Assembly (NCBI GenBank): GCA_021162935.1
Contig: JAGGXR010000074.1
Location: forward strand, 1 to 64,000
DNA: 64,000 bases
Direction of reading: 5' to 3'
Source of the DNA: Deltaproteobacteria bacterium
GTDB taxonomy: Bacteria > Myxococcota_A > Polyangia > HGW-17 > SLPX01
Shown: positions 1 to 9,844 of the stretch, piece after piece
Position numbering within the stretch: the first letter of the stretch is position 1
How the letters are laid out: every line of letters begins with the position of its first letter
Position numbers and translations under genes: made by a program
Notes under the pieces: generated by a model
The model's input: the letters and a program-made list of their open reading frames with translations, nothing else
The model's database searches: none
Told to the model about the DNA's origin: nothing

Positions 1-2353
1 CCACCTTGACGCATCGAAAGCCAGTGTTGTCGAAAACGGCCCGGTCGTCGTCGGACCGACACTTGTCCCGACTCACACAGCCTCGATTCCTGGCGCAGGC
101 CGACGAAACAGGCAATGTCATGCCCTTGGTCAAAGGTGGCAGGCCCCGCACGGCACGCCAGTCATCCACGCTCCCCAGCCACTTGATAAACCCTTCGGGC
201 GGATGATCCGGGTTGAAGGGATGGCGAAACCGGTCCGCCGTCCATTCCATGGCGTTGCCGCCGAGATCATAGATCACGCCCTTCCCGTCACGGACCACGT
301 CCTTTGGGCTGGACATAACCGGCTTGAGTCCACCACCGGCCGGCCCAGGAATGGCCACACCCTTACCAGGCCCAGAAAGAGCCGTCTCGCCCCATGGGTT
401 CTTGCGCAGATCCTTGCCCCGAGCGGTGTATTCCCATTCCGCTTCGGTGGGCAGCCGCGCACCGATGGATTGGCAGTACTTGGATGCCAGGTTCCACGGA
501 ACGCCCACGACAGGGTACTTGAGGAGGTCCTTGCCCAAGCCGCGCATCCTCTCGGATGGAGACACGACCCGATCCGGATGGCCTTCGGCCCACTTGTTGT
601 ACTCGGCCCAGGTCACCTCGTGCGTCTGCATGGCAACCGTCTGCGTGCAGCATGTCACGTTGGCGGTAGGGCGAAAGAAGAGGTCATCGTCCGGCCCAGA
701 AGCCAATCCAAGGGTGACCGGTTGAGTCGGTTTGGGAACCACGACCCACGCGTTGAGCCTTGCAGCACCAGGCCTCGCACCGGGACGGCCCGGTCCGGCC
801 CCATTCGGATTCGCCCCCTTCGTTCCCTTCTGCCCCTTGCTGTTGTCGGCCGTCTTCTTCTCGGTGGACGAGGAGCTGCCCTTGGATCGCAGCACGAAGT
901 ACCACAGGGCGCCGCCCCCGGCTCCGAGCACCAACACGGTGATGGCGACCACGACGGCAATGAGGCCGCCCTTGCTCGAAGCCCCCGGCGCGTTCTGCGT
1001 TCCGCTCAGACTGGCCCAACCGTTGGGAGGAGCCGTCGATCGACTCGGTTGGTTGCCCTGACCCATTTGTCCAGGCTGACCTGTCTGCCCAGGCTGACTG
1101 GGCTGCCGGGACTGACTCCAGCTGCCCTCCGCTCCCGCAGGACTCGGTCCCGTGGCGTTGGCAACCTGGACCGGGACCGGTCCAGCGCCCGTGGGTGCCA
1201 CGCCCCCAGAAATGCCGCTGGCCGGCATCACACCTGACGGGGTTGCGTACCCGGTTGGCGCATTGCCCATCTGTGCTGGGGTCACGGTCGGCAGGATCGC
1301 CACGTCGCCTGCCCCGCTCCCCGAGCCCTGCACCCCAAACGGCGCCGCAGACGACCCAGGCATCTGCGCATAGGATCCCACGGCACCCGGCGGGGGCGGG
1401 GTTGCCCCACCGGCCGGTTGCTCACCACCTGGTCGTGCCACAGCGGGCCCCTGCGCAAGGCCCGATGCCCCAAGGGCCTGCAAAGCCTGCCGAAACGCGG
1501 CGATCGATCGATACCGTTCTTCGGGACGCTTCGCCAGAGCGGTCATGAACAGGGCATCCACCGCCGGTGCGAGTCCGCGTAAAAGAGAACTGGGCGGCGG
1601 CGGCGGCGTACGCACCTGGTCCATGAGCACTTCGGTGAAGCTCTCGCCGACGAACATGGGTCTGCCCACGATCATGTGATAGAGGACCGCGGCCAACGAA
1701 TACACATCGGACCAGGGACCGATGTCCTTGGTGTGGCCAAGCGCCTGCTCAGGCGACATGTAGGCCGGCGTACCGAGGAGGGCGCCGGTTCGCGTCCCCA
1801 TGGCTGATCCACCGGTGGCTGGATCGGTCAACTTGGCAATGCCGAAATCCAGGAGCTTCGGCTCCAGGGTCCCGTCGTTTCGATGATGGAGAAAAATATT
1901 CTCCGGCTTGATGTCCCGATGGATGATGCCGGCTGCGTGAGCCGCTTCCAGGGCGTCCATGACCGGCCCCAGCGTCGTGATGGCCTCACCGAGGGGTATC
2001 GCCCCCCTGCGGTCCAGATGTTCTCTGAGGCTTTCTCCCTTGAGCAGCTCCATGATGTAGTAGCTGCGCCGATCGGGAAGCACCCCGAAGTCCATCACAT
2101 CGACGATGTTTCGATGGCCAATCCGACTGACCGCCTGGGCCTCGGCCTGGAATCGGGAAACCAGGTCGGCGTCCTCACTGCATGCCATGGAAAGCACCTT
2201 GACGGCAACCTCACGCCCGAGGATGGGATGACGGGCGAGGTACACCTCTCCCATACCGCCCTGCCCTACCATGCGCTCCACGTGATAGTTTCCAACCTGC
2301 TGTCCCGCCAGGCTTCCAACGCTGGAGGGATCGGCAGGAAAATCGTTGCTCAT
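1..2353 (-). CDS. Ser/Thr protein kinase fused to SUMF1/FGE-like domain (3' end off window)
   Basis: Read by translating the minus strand from the ATG at 2353-2351; the frame stays open to the window edge, about 784 residues. A Hanks-type kinase domain comes first: glycine loop [11 protein letters not shown] near residues 30-40, Lys52, catalytic HRDIKPEN at 145-152 and DFG at 169-171. A Pro/Gly/Gln-rich linker follows, then one membrane segment near 462-485, then a formylglycine-generating-enzyme-like (SUMF1) domain ending in GFRCVKV at the window edge. That places the kinase in the cytoplasm and the SUMF1 domain outside the inner membrane. This architecture is common in Myxococcota and Planctomycetota, where the SUMF1 part usually acts as a sensor or binding domain. 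Only a few C-terminal residues should be missing. Confidence 0.93.
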   Translation of the reverse strand, partial: MSNDFPADPSSVGSLAGQQVGNYHVERMVGQGGMGEVYLARHPILGREVAVKVLSMACSEDADLVSRFQAEAQAVSRIGHRNIVDVMDFGVLPDRRSYYIMELLKGESLREHLDRRGAIPLGEAITTLGPVMDALEAAHAAGIIHRDIKPENIFLHHRNDGTLEPKLLDFGIAKLTDPATGGSAMGTRTGALLGTPAYMSPEQALGHTKDIGPWSDVYSLAAVLYHMIVGRPMFVGESFTEVLMDQVRTPPPPPSSLLRGLAPAVDALFMTALAKRPEERYRSIAAFRQALQALGASGLAQGPAVARPGGEQPAGGATPPPPGAVGSYAQMPGSSAAPFGVQGSGSGAGDVAILPTVTPAQMGNAPTGYATPSGVMPASGISGGVAPTGAGPVPVQVANATGPSPAGAEGSWSQSRQPSQPGQTGQPGQMGQGNQPSRSTAPPNGWASLSGTQNAPGASSKGGLIAVVVAITVLVLGAGGGALWYFVLRSKGSSSSTEKKTADNSKGQKGTKGANPNGAGPGRPGARPGAARLNAWVVVPKPTQPVTLGLASGPDDDLFFRPTANVTCCTQTVAMQTHEVTWAEYNKWAEGHPDRVVSPSERMRGLGKDLLKYPVVGVPWNLASKYCQSIGARLPTEAEWEYTARGKDLRKNPWGETALSGPGKGVAIPGPAGGGLKPVMSSPKDVVRDGKGVIYDLGGNAMEWTADRFRHPFNPDHPPEGFIKWLGSVDDWRAVRGLPPLTKGMTLPVSSACARNRGCVSRDKCRSDDDRAVFDNTGFRCVKV

Positions 2354-2755
2354 GTACCTCACCTCGAATGATGGCCCCTAGTGATGTCGAACCATAACCC
2401 ATGAGTCGCGATTCGCAAGATTCTGCATCGCCTCCAATCTCCACGATCGAAGCGTCACATGAATCGATCCATGAATGCTCCTGCTCAACGCCCCATCAAT
2501 ATACCGAATGCTTTGCATTCGCGCAACGAACCTAGAAACGAGACCAAAAACTGGGTGACCTGAGATGTCGCCGTTGGGACCCCCCAAAAAAAGGGCACCA
2601 TGAGCCGAATCGAGGCATGGCCGTTTTGTCCCAACGAAATGCCCCGACTTGAAAAACAGGCATCGTTATGCGATCCATGAACAGACGAGATGAAGGGCAC
2701 CGAACCAACCGGTCCTAGGGATGACGCACGGCAAACGAACCGATCGAGGGAACGC
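2354..2755. other. Divergent intergenic region
   Basis: About 400 bp between the kinase start and the zinc-ribbon protein start. It must hold both promoters. I see no convincing -35/-10 pair, hairpin or small gene. It is less GC-rich than the flanking genes, as expected for a control region. Confidence 0.4.
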
Positions 2756-4123
2756 ATGAGCAACACATATCGATTCGATATGAACATCACCATATGCCCC
2801 AACTGCCACCAAGCCGTCGAGGTGCCACCCCAAACCCAACAGGTCACCTGCCCGTCCTGCCGGCAGTCTTTCCAGACGCCAGCAAGAAAAACCGGTCGAC
2901 TCCAACTCGGCGACCCGAACCTGCCCGATACCGATAGAAGGGCCATGCTCGTCGCCCAGGACCACAAGCCCCTGTTTCCTCCGCCTCAAATTCAGGGTCT
3001 GTTCGCCGATGGCACCGTCCCGGAATGGAAGCTCGATGAGGCGCTCGCCACATGGAACGGAATGCGGACGAAACTCGCGTCCGGCCCCGACCCCATTGCA
3101 GCCGAAGCCCTCTATGTCCTGACCCTCGTCCTGGGCTCGAACCAGAAACTCGACGATCGGGTCCAGCGTGGACTCGCTGAATCCGCCGTGGCCGTGCTCA
3201 GCCTGCCGCGCCATGAGCAGGTTCTGCTCAGCCACCTGGCCATGGGGGCAGCCAGACGGGGCGATGCTCGTTCGGCCAGGTTATGGCTGCAGCGCTGCGA
3301 CATCCATGCCAACGACATCCAGGCCGATAGCGCCTGGCGCGTGGCCTCGGCGTTTGCCGCCACCGCAGCCGACCGATTCGAAGACGTGCTCGCCCTGCTC
3401 GAACCCGACGGCGTCCCATGGCCCATCGATGACAGCATGGACCCCATGGCAGTATGCCTGCGGGCCAACGCCCACGAACACCTCGGCAGAATCGACCAGG
3501 GAGCGGCCATCCTGGCGAGCTACTTCAAGGAAGGCGGCGTCTCCGGCCAAAACGCAATCCAGCAGATAGCCAGCCGCCCAGGTGCCGTGACGCTCTGCGA
3601 GATCAGCCTGGGCAAAGCCGAAGACGCGGCGAAGCAGGAGGCTGCCGTGGCTGCGGGCCGTATGAATCGTTTCATCGCCTTGATCCTGTTCGGGGTCGCT
3701 GCGTTCGACGCGTTGCTCACCAGCGTCATCATCTATGCAGGTTGGCCGACCAAAAATATGTCACAGTTTGCCCGCACGATCCGCATGCGCAACATGATGA
3801 TCAACGCCGGCATCTGGGGCGTCGTGTTCGTGGCACTCGTGGTGGCCGGTCTCGTCATCCTGATCAGAGGCCGGACCAAACAACGCATCGTCCAACAAGG
3901 AACCAAATGTCGGGCCAACATCTTGAGCCTGGAACGCACCGGCACCTATGTGAACAACATTCCGCAGTATCGCCTCGAACTGGAAGTGACCCTGCCCGGA
4001 CAAGCATCCTACCGGGCGAGCACCAAGCAACTTCTCGATCCGGCCGCCGCGGCCACAATGCTCGGTGCATCCATCGCCGTCTGGGTGGACCCCAAATACC
4101 CCAAAAAAGTGATCATTGCCTGA
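2756..4123 (+). CDS. Zinc-ribbon membrane protein with two TM segments
   Basis: 455 residues from the ATG at 2756, which has GAGGGAA five bases upstream; the frame is open back to an ATG at 2690 but without a ribosome site. The N-terminus is a zinc ribbon with CPNC at 14-17 and CPSC at 32-35. A helical middle of about 250 residues resembles a repeat or TPR-like region. Two membrane helices follow near 304-328 and 344-367. A small C-terminal beta-rich domain (about residues 370-455) resembles DUF3592-type extracytoplasmic domains. The function is unknown. Three other genes in the window (47.9, 48.4, 59.2 kb) also pair an N-terminal zinc ribbon with membrane helices. Confidence 0.8.
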   Translation: MSNTYRFDMNITICPNCHQAVEVPPQTQQVTCPSCRQSFQTPARKTGRLQLGDPNLPDTDRRAMLVAQDHKPLFPPPQIQGLFADGTVPEWKLDEALATWNGMRTKLASGPDPIAAEALYVLTLVLGSNQKLDDRVQRGLAESAVAVLSLPRHEQVLLSHLAMGAARRGDARSARLWLQRCDIHANDIQADSAWRVASAFAATAADRFEDVLALLEPDGVPWPIDDSMDPMAVCLRANAHEHLGRIDQGAAILASYFKEGGVSGQNAIQQIASRPGAVTLCEISLGKAEDAAKQEAAVAAGRMNRFIALILFGVAAFDALLTSVIIYAGWPTKNMSQFARTIRMRNMMINAGIWGVVFVALVVAGLVILIRGRTKQRIVQQGTKCRANILSLERTGTYVNNIPQYRLELEVTLPGQASYRASTKQLLDPAAAATMLGASIAVWVDPKYPKKVIIA

Positions 4124-4143
4124 CAGTGCCCCAGTGAATTCGT

Positions 4144-5061
4144 CTATGAGGTTTCTTCGTCCAGGGCCACGACCGCAGCCAGGGCGATGGAGTTGAACTT
4201 GACTTCGGCTTTGTCGGACCGTGACGGAATGAGCACCGGCACCTTGGTGCCCACGATGACCTGGCCGGGCACCGCGCCCTTGAAGTAGACGAGTCCCTTG
4301 CCCAGGAAGTTGACCGCATCGATCGTGGGCCCCACGAGGATGTCGGCCCGACCGGCGACGGGAGACTCGAATCCCTTGGTGCGAACCGACTCTTCGATGA
4401 TGGCGAGGTCCAAAGACAGAGGACCGTCCACCACGCAGCCCGAGATTTCTCCCGAACGATTCAACTCGGCCATCTTGGCGGCCTCGACCGTGTGGCGCAG
4501 ACCGGGATTCACCTTTTCCGATGCGCAGAGCATGGCCACCAACGGATTTTTGAATCCGAGTCGATGGTAGACCCACACGGCGTTCTCCACGATGGCCCGT
4601 TTCTGCTCGAAGGTGGGTTCGGGAATCACGCCGCCGTCGGTCACAGCCAAAAAACCCTCGGGCTTGTACGGATGGTCGAACAGACGCACGTCGGACAGGA
4701 TCCGTCCGGTCCGCAGCCCGGCCTTGCGATCCAAAACCGCCCGCAGCAGCGTGGAACTGGGCAGGTGCCCCTTGAGGATCACGTGAGCCTTGCCCTCGGA
4801 CGCCATCCGGGCCGCCGTTGCCGCAGCCTCCTGCTCGTCGGGACTATCGAGTATCTCGAAATCCGTCGGGTCTCCGCCTTCGCTGCGGACCAACTCCCGA
4901 ATCTGCGAGGCTCGGCCCACCAAGATGGCACGGGCCAGGTTTCGTCGATGGGATTCCACGGCAGCCTTGATGCTCGCCTCGTCCTCGGCGGCGGCGACCA
5001 CCATCACGAATCCCGCTTTTTGCCTTGCGGCTTTTCGTACGTCTTCAAAATTTTTCAACAT
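4144..5061 (-). CDS. ptb: Phosphate butyryltransferase / phosphate acyltransferase family
   Basis: 305 residues, the usual length for Ptb. It interconverts an acyl-CoA and acyl phosphate, typically butyryl-CoA, and normally works with butyrate kinase. Visible family features are the N-terminal VVAAAEDEASIKA, the LKGHLPSSTLLRAVL motif, the central VTDGGVIPEP motif and the C-terminal AGRADILVGPTIDA followed by GAVPGQVIVGTKVP. No kinase partner lies next to it; it is convergent with the zinc-ribbon gene and divergent from the nucleotidyltransferase. A phosphate acetyltransferase-like specificity cannot be excluded. Confidence 0.88.
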   Translation of the reverse strand: MLKNFEDVRKAARQKAGFVMVVAAAEDEASIKAAVESHRRNLARAILVGRASQIRELVRSEGGDPTDFEILDSPDEQEAAATAARMASEGKAHVILKGHLPSSTLLRAVLDRKAGLRTGRILSDVRLFDHPYKPEGFLAVTDGGVIPEPTFEQKRAIVENAVWVYHRLGFKNPLVAMLCASEKVNPGLRHTVEAAKMAELNRSGEISGCVVDGPLSLDLAIIEESVRTKGFESPVAGRADILVGPTIDAVNFLGKGLVYFKGAVPGQVIVGTKVPVLIPSRSDKAEVKFNSIALAAVVALDEETS

Positions 5062-5230
5062 GGCGGGATCACTATAGCCAGCAAACCCAGACAGGCAAGT
5101 CTCACCCCGATGAAAAATCGTTCAAAATTCAGCGAACAGGGATGGTTGCGCCGAAGGAGGAGTTGGAGTAGCGATCGAGCTTGAGGCAAAACACGCTCCG
5201 GTCCGAAGAACGCGGCACTGCAAAGGCGGC

Positions 5231-5338
5231 GAGCGAATCGAGCGAATCGAGCGAATCGAGCGAGTCGAGCGAGTCGAGCGAATCGAGCGAATCGAGCGAG
5301 TCGAGCGAACCGAGCGAGTCGAGCGAGTCGAGCGAATC
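5231..5338. repeat. 9-bp tandem repeat, 12 copies
   Basis: Twelve contiguous units of GAGCGARTC (R is A or G; one unit ends in ACC). The run sits between the divergent ptb and nucleotidyltransferase genes. A stop codon (TAG, 5346-5348) lies between the run and the downstream ATG in the same frame, so the repeat is not an N-terminal extension of that gene. Confidence 0.95.
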
Positions 5339-5408
5339 GAGAGCATAGACCGGGTCAAGGCCCGCCCGAACAGGACGGCCGGACCCTCCGGATCGAAAGA
5401 CGAAGTTC

Positions 5409-6935
5409 ATGACCACCGGGTCCGACAACCATACACGGGACAAGCAGCCCAAAGCCGAACCAGTCCGAGCGATTGGAACGGAAACCTCCGCACGGACAAA
5501 GCCGTCGGCCGTGCCTGAGAAGCCATCGGCGCCGCCTGTCACCCCACCGTCCGCCCCGGAAAAGCCGTCGGCCGCCCGAACAAAATCCTCGAGCAAACTG
5601 ACGAATGCTGCCACCGAGGTGGTCCGACGCCTCACTGATGCCGGGTTCGAAGCCTTTTTTGCCGGCGGGTCGGTCCGGGACATGCTCATGGGCCGCACGC
5701 CCGACGACATCGACATCGCCACGTCCGCGCGGCCCGACCAGGTCATGGAAATCTTCCGCAAGACCGTTGCCGTGGGCGCGGCCTTCGGGGTGGTGGTGGT
5801 CCTGCATCGCCGATTCGAATTCCAGGTGGCCACGTTCCGGTCCGATGGCGCCTACCTCGACGGCCGGCATCCTGACTCGGTGCACTTCTCCACGGCCCGC
5901 GAGGACGTGGAGCGTCGCGACTTCACCATCAACGGCATGCTCTACGATCCCACCACCGATCGGATCATGGACTGGGTAGGAGGCCGGGACGACCTGGCCG
6001 CCCGCGTCGTACGGGCCATCGGCGATCCAGCCGCTCGCATCAAAGAAGACCGACTGCGCATGCTGCGTGCCGTGCGATTCGCGGCCCGATTCGACTTTCG
6101 TATCGAACCAGCCGCATGGCGGGCCGTCTGCGAAGCGTCCGACCAGATTCTCCAAGTGAGTTGGGAGCGAATCCGCGACGAATTGACCAAGATGTTCGTG
6201 GGGCGCAGGCCACACGTCGCCTTGCGTCTGCTGGAATCGAGCGGGCTGTTGGCCCAGGTTCTGCCCGAGGTGGCAACGCTGCGCGACGTTGCCCAGTCGG
6301 CCAAACACCACCCCGAAGGCGACGTGCTTCGACACGTGGAGATCATGCTCGAAGAAATGGACCGCATCGCAGAAGAGCGAGGCGAGCGCCCGCCCGTCGA
6401 ATTGGCCATGGCGGTTCTGTTCCACGATCTGGGCAAAGCCACCTGCTCCAAATTCGAAGACGGCCGCATCACCACCAAGGGCCATGAGCGGGAAGGCGCC
6501 AAAATGGCGCGAACCATCACCGAACGTCTGCGCATGTCCAAGGCTCAGACCAAGACGATCGCCGCACTCGCGGCCGATCACATGAAACCCATGTTCGCCC
6601 CGCACATGCGCCCGGCCACGCTCAAGCGCCTCATGCGCGAAGACCACTTTCCGCTGCTCCTGGACCTGTTCTTCCTGGACAGCGTAGGCAAACGAGGCAA
6701 CCTGGACGGGTGGCGATGGCTCAAGGACCGATACGAATCCACACCCGAAACCGAGTTGCACCCACCCCGCCTCCTGACGGGCAAGGACCTCATCGACATG
6801 GGTTACGAGCCTGGGCCGAAATTCCAAGAAGTGCTGGACCGCATCGAAGAAGCCCAACTCGACGGCAATGTATCCAATGCAGACGACGCACGCCGCCTGG
6901 TCCGGCGCATCCTGGGACGGCCAAAGCCGCGTTAG
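5409..6935 (+). CDS. Poly(A) polymerase / CCA tRNA nucleotidyltransferase with HD domain
   Basis: 508 residues. After a Lys/Pro/Ala-rich extension of about 60 residues comes a class II nucleotidyltransferase head: GGSVRDMLMGR, then the metal-binding DDIDIAT. The RRDFTINGM motif and the RNA-binding segment (EDRLRMLRAVRFAARFDF) follow. Further on is an HD-type phosphohydrolase motif (LFHDLGK, with a later AADH). The family adds CCA to tRNA or adenylates RNA; sequence alone does not separate the two, though the HD domain is frequent in bacterial CCA enzymes. Its TAG stop is directly followed by the stop codon of the convergent proline dehydrogenase gene, with no spacer. Confidence 0.93.
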   Translation: MTTGSDNHTRDKQPKAEPVRAIGTETSARTKPSAVPEKPSAPPVTPPSAPEKPSAARTKSSSKLTNAATEVVRRLTDAGFEAFFAGGSVRDMLMGRTPDDIDIATSARPDQVMEIFRKTVAVGAAFGVVVVLHRRFEFQVATFRSDGAYLDGRHPDSVHFSTAREDVERRDFTINGMLYDPTTDRIMDWVGGRDDLAARVVRAIGDPAARIKEDRLRMLRAVRFAARFDFRIEPAAWRAVCEASDQILQVSWERIRDELTKMFVGRRPHVALRLLESSGLLAQVLPEVATLRDVAQSAKHHPEGDVLRHVEIMLEEMDRIAEERGERPPVELAMAVLFHDLGKATCSKFEDGRITTKGHEREGAKMARTITERLRMSKAQTKTIAALAADHMKPMFAPHMRPATLKRLMREDHFPLLLDLFFLDSVGKRGNLDGWRWLKDRYESTPETELHPPRLLTGKDLIDMGYEPGPKFQEVLDRIEEAQLDGNVSNADDARRLVRRILGRPKPR

Positions 6936-7868
6936 CTACTTGCCCACCAACGAGCGCATGAAGAACTTCACATTCGCGGGGCGCTCGGCGAGCCGACGCA
7001 TGAAGTAAGGATACCAGTGGGTTCCGTACGGCACGTAGATCCGCACGGGCTCATGCTTGGCGGCAAAGGCATCCTGCAGGTCGCGGCGGATTCCAAAGAG
7101 GAACTGGTACTCGTAGTTCCTTTGGTTCAGGCCCAACTCCTCGGCCCTCGCCTGCGCGTACTCCACGACCACGTCGTCATGGGATCCGATGGCCGTGCAG
7201 ACACCCAACGCGGCAGCCTCTGTCGTCATGAGCACGTCGAGCACCTCGATGAACGCGTCCTGAATCTCACGCTTGCCCGTGTAGGCGATGGCGTTGGGTT
7301 CCTTGTAGGCGCCTTTGACCACGCGTACCTTGGCGCCGAGGTTCACCAGGCGCCGCGCATCGTCGGCGCTGCGTCGCAGGTAGGCCTGCAAGGCGATGCC
7401 CACCCCGCCCTTTTTCATCTGCACCGCCTCGTACACGTCCAGGGTCCGGTCCACGTACTCACTCGACTCCATGTCGATCTCCACGGACACGCCCTGAGCC
7501 GCCGCCTCTTCGACCACCCGCATCGTGTTGTCCAGGACCACCTCGTCGCCAAGGTCCATCCCGAGCTGCGTCAGCTTGATGGAGATACTCGCATCGAGCC
7601 GTTCGTCGTGGATCGTCTTCGCCAACTGCATGTATACGTCCGTAGCCTCGTTCGCGTCTTCGAGGGTCGTCGTGTTCTCGCCCAGAAAATCCAGATTCGC
7701 CGCCATTGCGGCCTCGTTGAGGGCACGGGTCGCCTCCACCGCATGGGCCACCGTCTCTCCGGCCACAAACCGCCTGGCAGCCCGAGAAAACGCGCCGCCC
7801 TCGGAGACCGCCCCTTCGAAAATCTTGTTCCGCGAACACCACAACAGAAAAGAACGCATCGGTTTCAT
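6936..7868 (-). CDS. Proline dehydrogenase (monofunctional)
   Basis: 310 residues from the ATG at 7868, chosen because GGAGAG lies nine bases upstream; an in-frame start at 7955 would add 29 residues unlike the family. It oxidises proline to pyrroline-5-carboxylate using FAD and passes electrons to the membrane quinone pool. Visible motifs are SIKLTQLGMDL, DMESSEYVD, the ALQAYLRRS strand, VRVVKGAYKE and the substrate-binding C-terminus YVPYGTHWYPYFMRRLAERP. No P5C dehydrogenase is adjacent, so the second step must be encoded elsewhere. Confidence 0.92.
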   Translation of the reverse strand: MKPMRSFLLWCSRNKIFEGAVSEGGAFSRAARRFVAGETVAHAVEATRALNEAAMAANLDFLGENTTTLEDANEATDVYMQLAKTIHDERLDASISIKLTQLGMDLGDEVVLDNTMRVVEEAAAQGVSVEIDMESSEYVDRTLDVYEAVQMKKGGVGIALQAYLRRSADDARRLVNLGAKVRVVKGAYKEPNAIAYTGKREIQDAFIEVLDVLMTTEAAALGVCTAIGSHDDVVVEYAQARAEELGLNQRNYEYQFLFGIRRDLQDAFAAKHEPVRIYVPYGTHWYPYFMRRLAERPANVKFFMRSLVGK

Positions 7869-8062
7869 GGTCACCACATCTCTCCAACGTCCTGTTGCGT
7901 CGTTTCGCACCCTCCCGAAGCGAACGACCAACCAGTCCGAAACGTCCCGGGCCAATCGACCGGTCGCTCCGATTTTCGGTGGGCTTCATAGCTCACAAGT
8001 TTGTGGAAGGCAAACCAAAGAGACGGGCTGATGGGCGATGCTTCAAAATGGACCTTCCATGA

Positions 8063-8091
8063 TTGACATCCGCCGTGTGCGATGTTGTAAT
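8063..8091 (+). promoter_or_regulatory. Sigma-70-type promoter, TTGACA-17-TGTAAT
   Basis: A perfect -35 box (8063-8068), a 17-base spacer and a five-of-six -10 box (8086-8091) point towards the EGF lipoprotein gene. Transcription would start near 8098, so the three 19-bp repeats at 8125-8181 would lie in the 5' leader. Confidence 0.65.
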
Positions 8092-8124
8092 AAAAAATAC
8101 ATTCGTACCAAAACCGCCTGCGGC

Positions 8125-8181
8125 CATGAGTTGCGGCTGTCCTCATGAGTTGCGGCTGTCCTCATGAGTTGCGGCTGTCCT
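8125..8181. repeat. 19-bp tandem repeat, 3 perfect copies
   Basis: Three identical units of CATGAGTTGCGGCTGTCCT, followed by CATGA at 8182. Each unit carries an ATGA. The ORF begun at the second unit (8145) encodes 13 residues and stops at 8184-8186, overlapping the ATG at 8183 that is in frame with the lipoprotein gene. Confidence 0.95.
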
Positions 8182-8218
8182 CATGAAATTCGTCTGCAAC
8201 ACAGAAGGTATGATTCCC

Positions 8219-9844
8219 ATGAAAAGCGTGATTTCCAAATCGATGTTGCCGGTCATGATGGTCCTGACATCCCTGTCATGCTCCGATGATTCCACCTGCG
8301 CCGACAGCAAAGTTTGTGAAGGTGTTACGTGCTCAGGACATGGAGTCTGCGCAGCAAGCAATGCCGGAACGGCCATTTGCGTCTGTAACAAGGGCTATTA
8401 CACATCTCAGGCAGGGACGGAGTGCCTCGAAGAAGGCAGCAGCGACCCCTGTGAAGGGGTCACTTGCAGCGACCACGGAATCTGCACGATCGACAATGAC
8501 GAGGCCTTCTGCGACTGTGAAGACGGTTTCACGGCCCAGGGACTTTCATGCCTGCCCGAATCCGAGGCGCAATCCTTCTTCGCCGTTCCCACCTACATCA
8601 AGCTCAGCAATGCGGGTGGCTACGTGGCCTACGTCGAAATGGAACCGACGGCTGATGGAAATGGGCGGGAGTTTGCCAGCGGAGACTTTGTCGTCCAGGA
8701 TGTGGAAACGCACGCCCAAACGGTCATCGAACCATCCATCGAGATGATTACAAACCAGGCTGGCACGTTCTTCCCCGTGTTGTTCCAATTCGACGAGGCA
8801 GACCAAAAAATGGTTTATGTCCGAACGGACCGGGATACCACCACCACATCCGTTCCTGGGTCCCTGATCGACCTGGCGACAGGAAAGAAGACGCCCCTTG
8901 GCAAGCTGGGGGCGTGGGAACATTTCGCCACATTCGCCCCGGACCTCGGCTGGGGCCTCGTTCTCAAGCAAACCTATCACGCAGCTCACGGAGCCATCAA
9001 GCTGATGAAACCCTTGACGACTGATTCCACCTTGATCTCGGAGACCTGCACAGACCCCCATCTCAACAAGACCGTCGACGGAATGACTGTTGGAAACACG
9101 ACGTACATTGCTGCTGCGTCATGCACACGTGCAAATAGCACGACGACCTGGTCTTTGAAAATCTATCAGGACCCATCTGCGGGCGACCCTGTCGAAATCG
9201 CTCAGGTTGAGACCAAGGCCCTCTACATCAGGCCCAATGGAATCGCCTACGAGATTCAGGGCGCGAATGCGAAAGAAGTCTATTTTGCAGCGCTTACCGG
9301 CGGCACGCCTCTTCTCCTTGGGGAAGGTGATCTCAAGAGCATCTCCCCATCGGGAAGCTGGGTCCTCATCACCTGGGTGAGCGACGGTGGTATCCAAGGA
9401 AAATTGGTCAAGTATGACGGGTCCGCCGAACGCTCACTTGGCGCCATCCGCACCCCCACATGGACCGGTCAGGACACCCTATACTATGGAACGTCGGACA
9501 ACGAACTCACCCGGGTCGTCGACGGCGCCGCCCCCGAGGACCTGACAACCGCAGGGGTGAGCGCAATATTGCCCCTCGACAATGACAGAGTCTGGGGCGT
9601 AATCGGCGGTCCGGAGTTCCTCTATTCCTTGGTGGTACAGGACGACAACGGCAAGACGATCACGGTGGGCCTTCCTACCATGCGACAGGCCTTCGTCGTC
9701 GACTCATCCGGGGTCAAAAGCTTGGGTTCAGGCTCCTATTGGCAGGTCAGCTCCAGGTATGTTTTGCGTGGAGACTTCTACTACGATGTCCTTCGGGGTG
9801 GCATTCCCTCACCAGACAACGGCTTCTACCTGTACATCCCATGA
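8219..9844 (+). CDS. Secreted lipoprotein with two EGF-like domains
   Basis: 541 residues from the ATG at 8219, which has AGAAGG ten bases upstream; an in-frame ATG at 8183 would add 12 residues. A signal peptide ends in the lipobox SLSC. Two EGF-like modules follow (CEGVTCSGHGVC..., CEGVTCSDHGIC..., each with the six-Cys pattern). The remaining 450 residues are rich in beta strands and read like WD40/PD40-type propeller blades (repeated strand-turn patterns such as GSWVLITWVSDGG), but no enzyme motif is visible. It is probably a surface-exposed binding or adhesion protein. The promoter at 8063 should drive it. Confidence 0.8.
   Translation: MKSVISKSMLPVMMVLTSLSCSDDSTCADSKVCEGVTCSGHGVCAASNAGTAICVCNKGYYTSQAGTECLEEGSSDPCEGVTCSDHGICTIDNDEAFCDCEDGFTAQGLSCLPESEAQSFFAVPTYIKLSNAGGYVAYVEMEPTADGNGREFASGDFVVQDVETHAQTVIEPSIEMITNQAGTFFPVLFQFDEADQKMVYVRTDRDTTTTSVPGSLIDLATGKKTPLGKLGAWEHFATFAPDLGWGLVLKQTYHAAHGAIKLMKPLTTDSTLISETCTDPHLNKTVDGMTVGNTTYIAAASCTRANSTTTWSLKIYQDPSAGDPVEIAQVETKALYIRPNGIAYEIQGANAKEVYFAALTGGTPLLLGEGDLKSISPSGSWVLITWVSDGGIQGKLVKYDGSAERSLGAIRTPTWTGQDTLYYGTSDNELTRVVDGAAPEDLTTAGVSAILPLDNDRVWGVIGGPEFLYSLVVQDDNGKTITVGLPTMRQAFVVDSSGVKSLGSGSYWQVSSRYVLRGDFYYDVLRGGIPSPDNGFYLYIP

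Noticed and set aside
203-1237. 344-residue plus-strand ORF
   Set aside because: It is antisense to the kinase-SUMF1 gene, whose motifs are clear; composition is Arg/Pro-rich as expected for a shadow frame.
5129-5833. Minus-strand ORF rich in Ser-Leu-Asp repeats
   Set aside because: It arises from the 9-bp repeat being open in all frames and lies antisense to the nucleotidyltransferase start.
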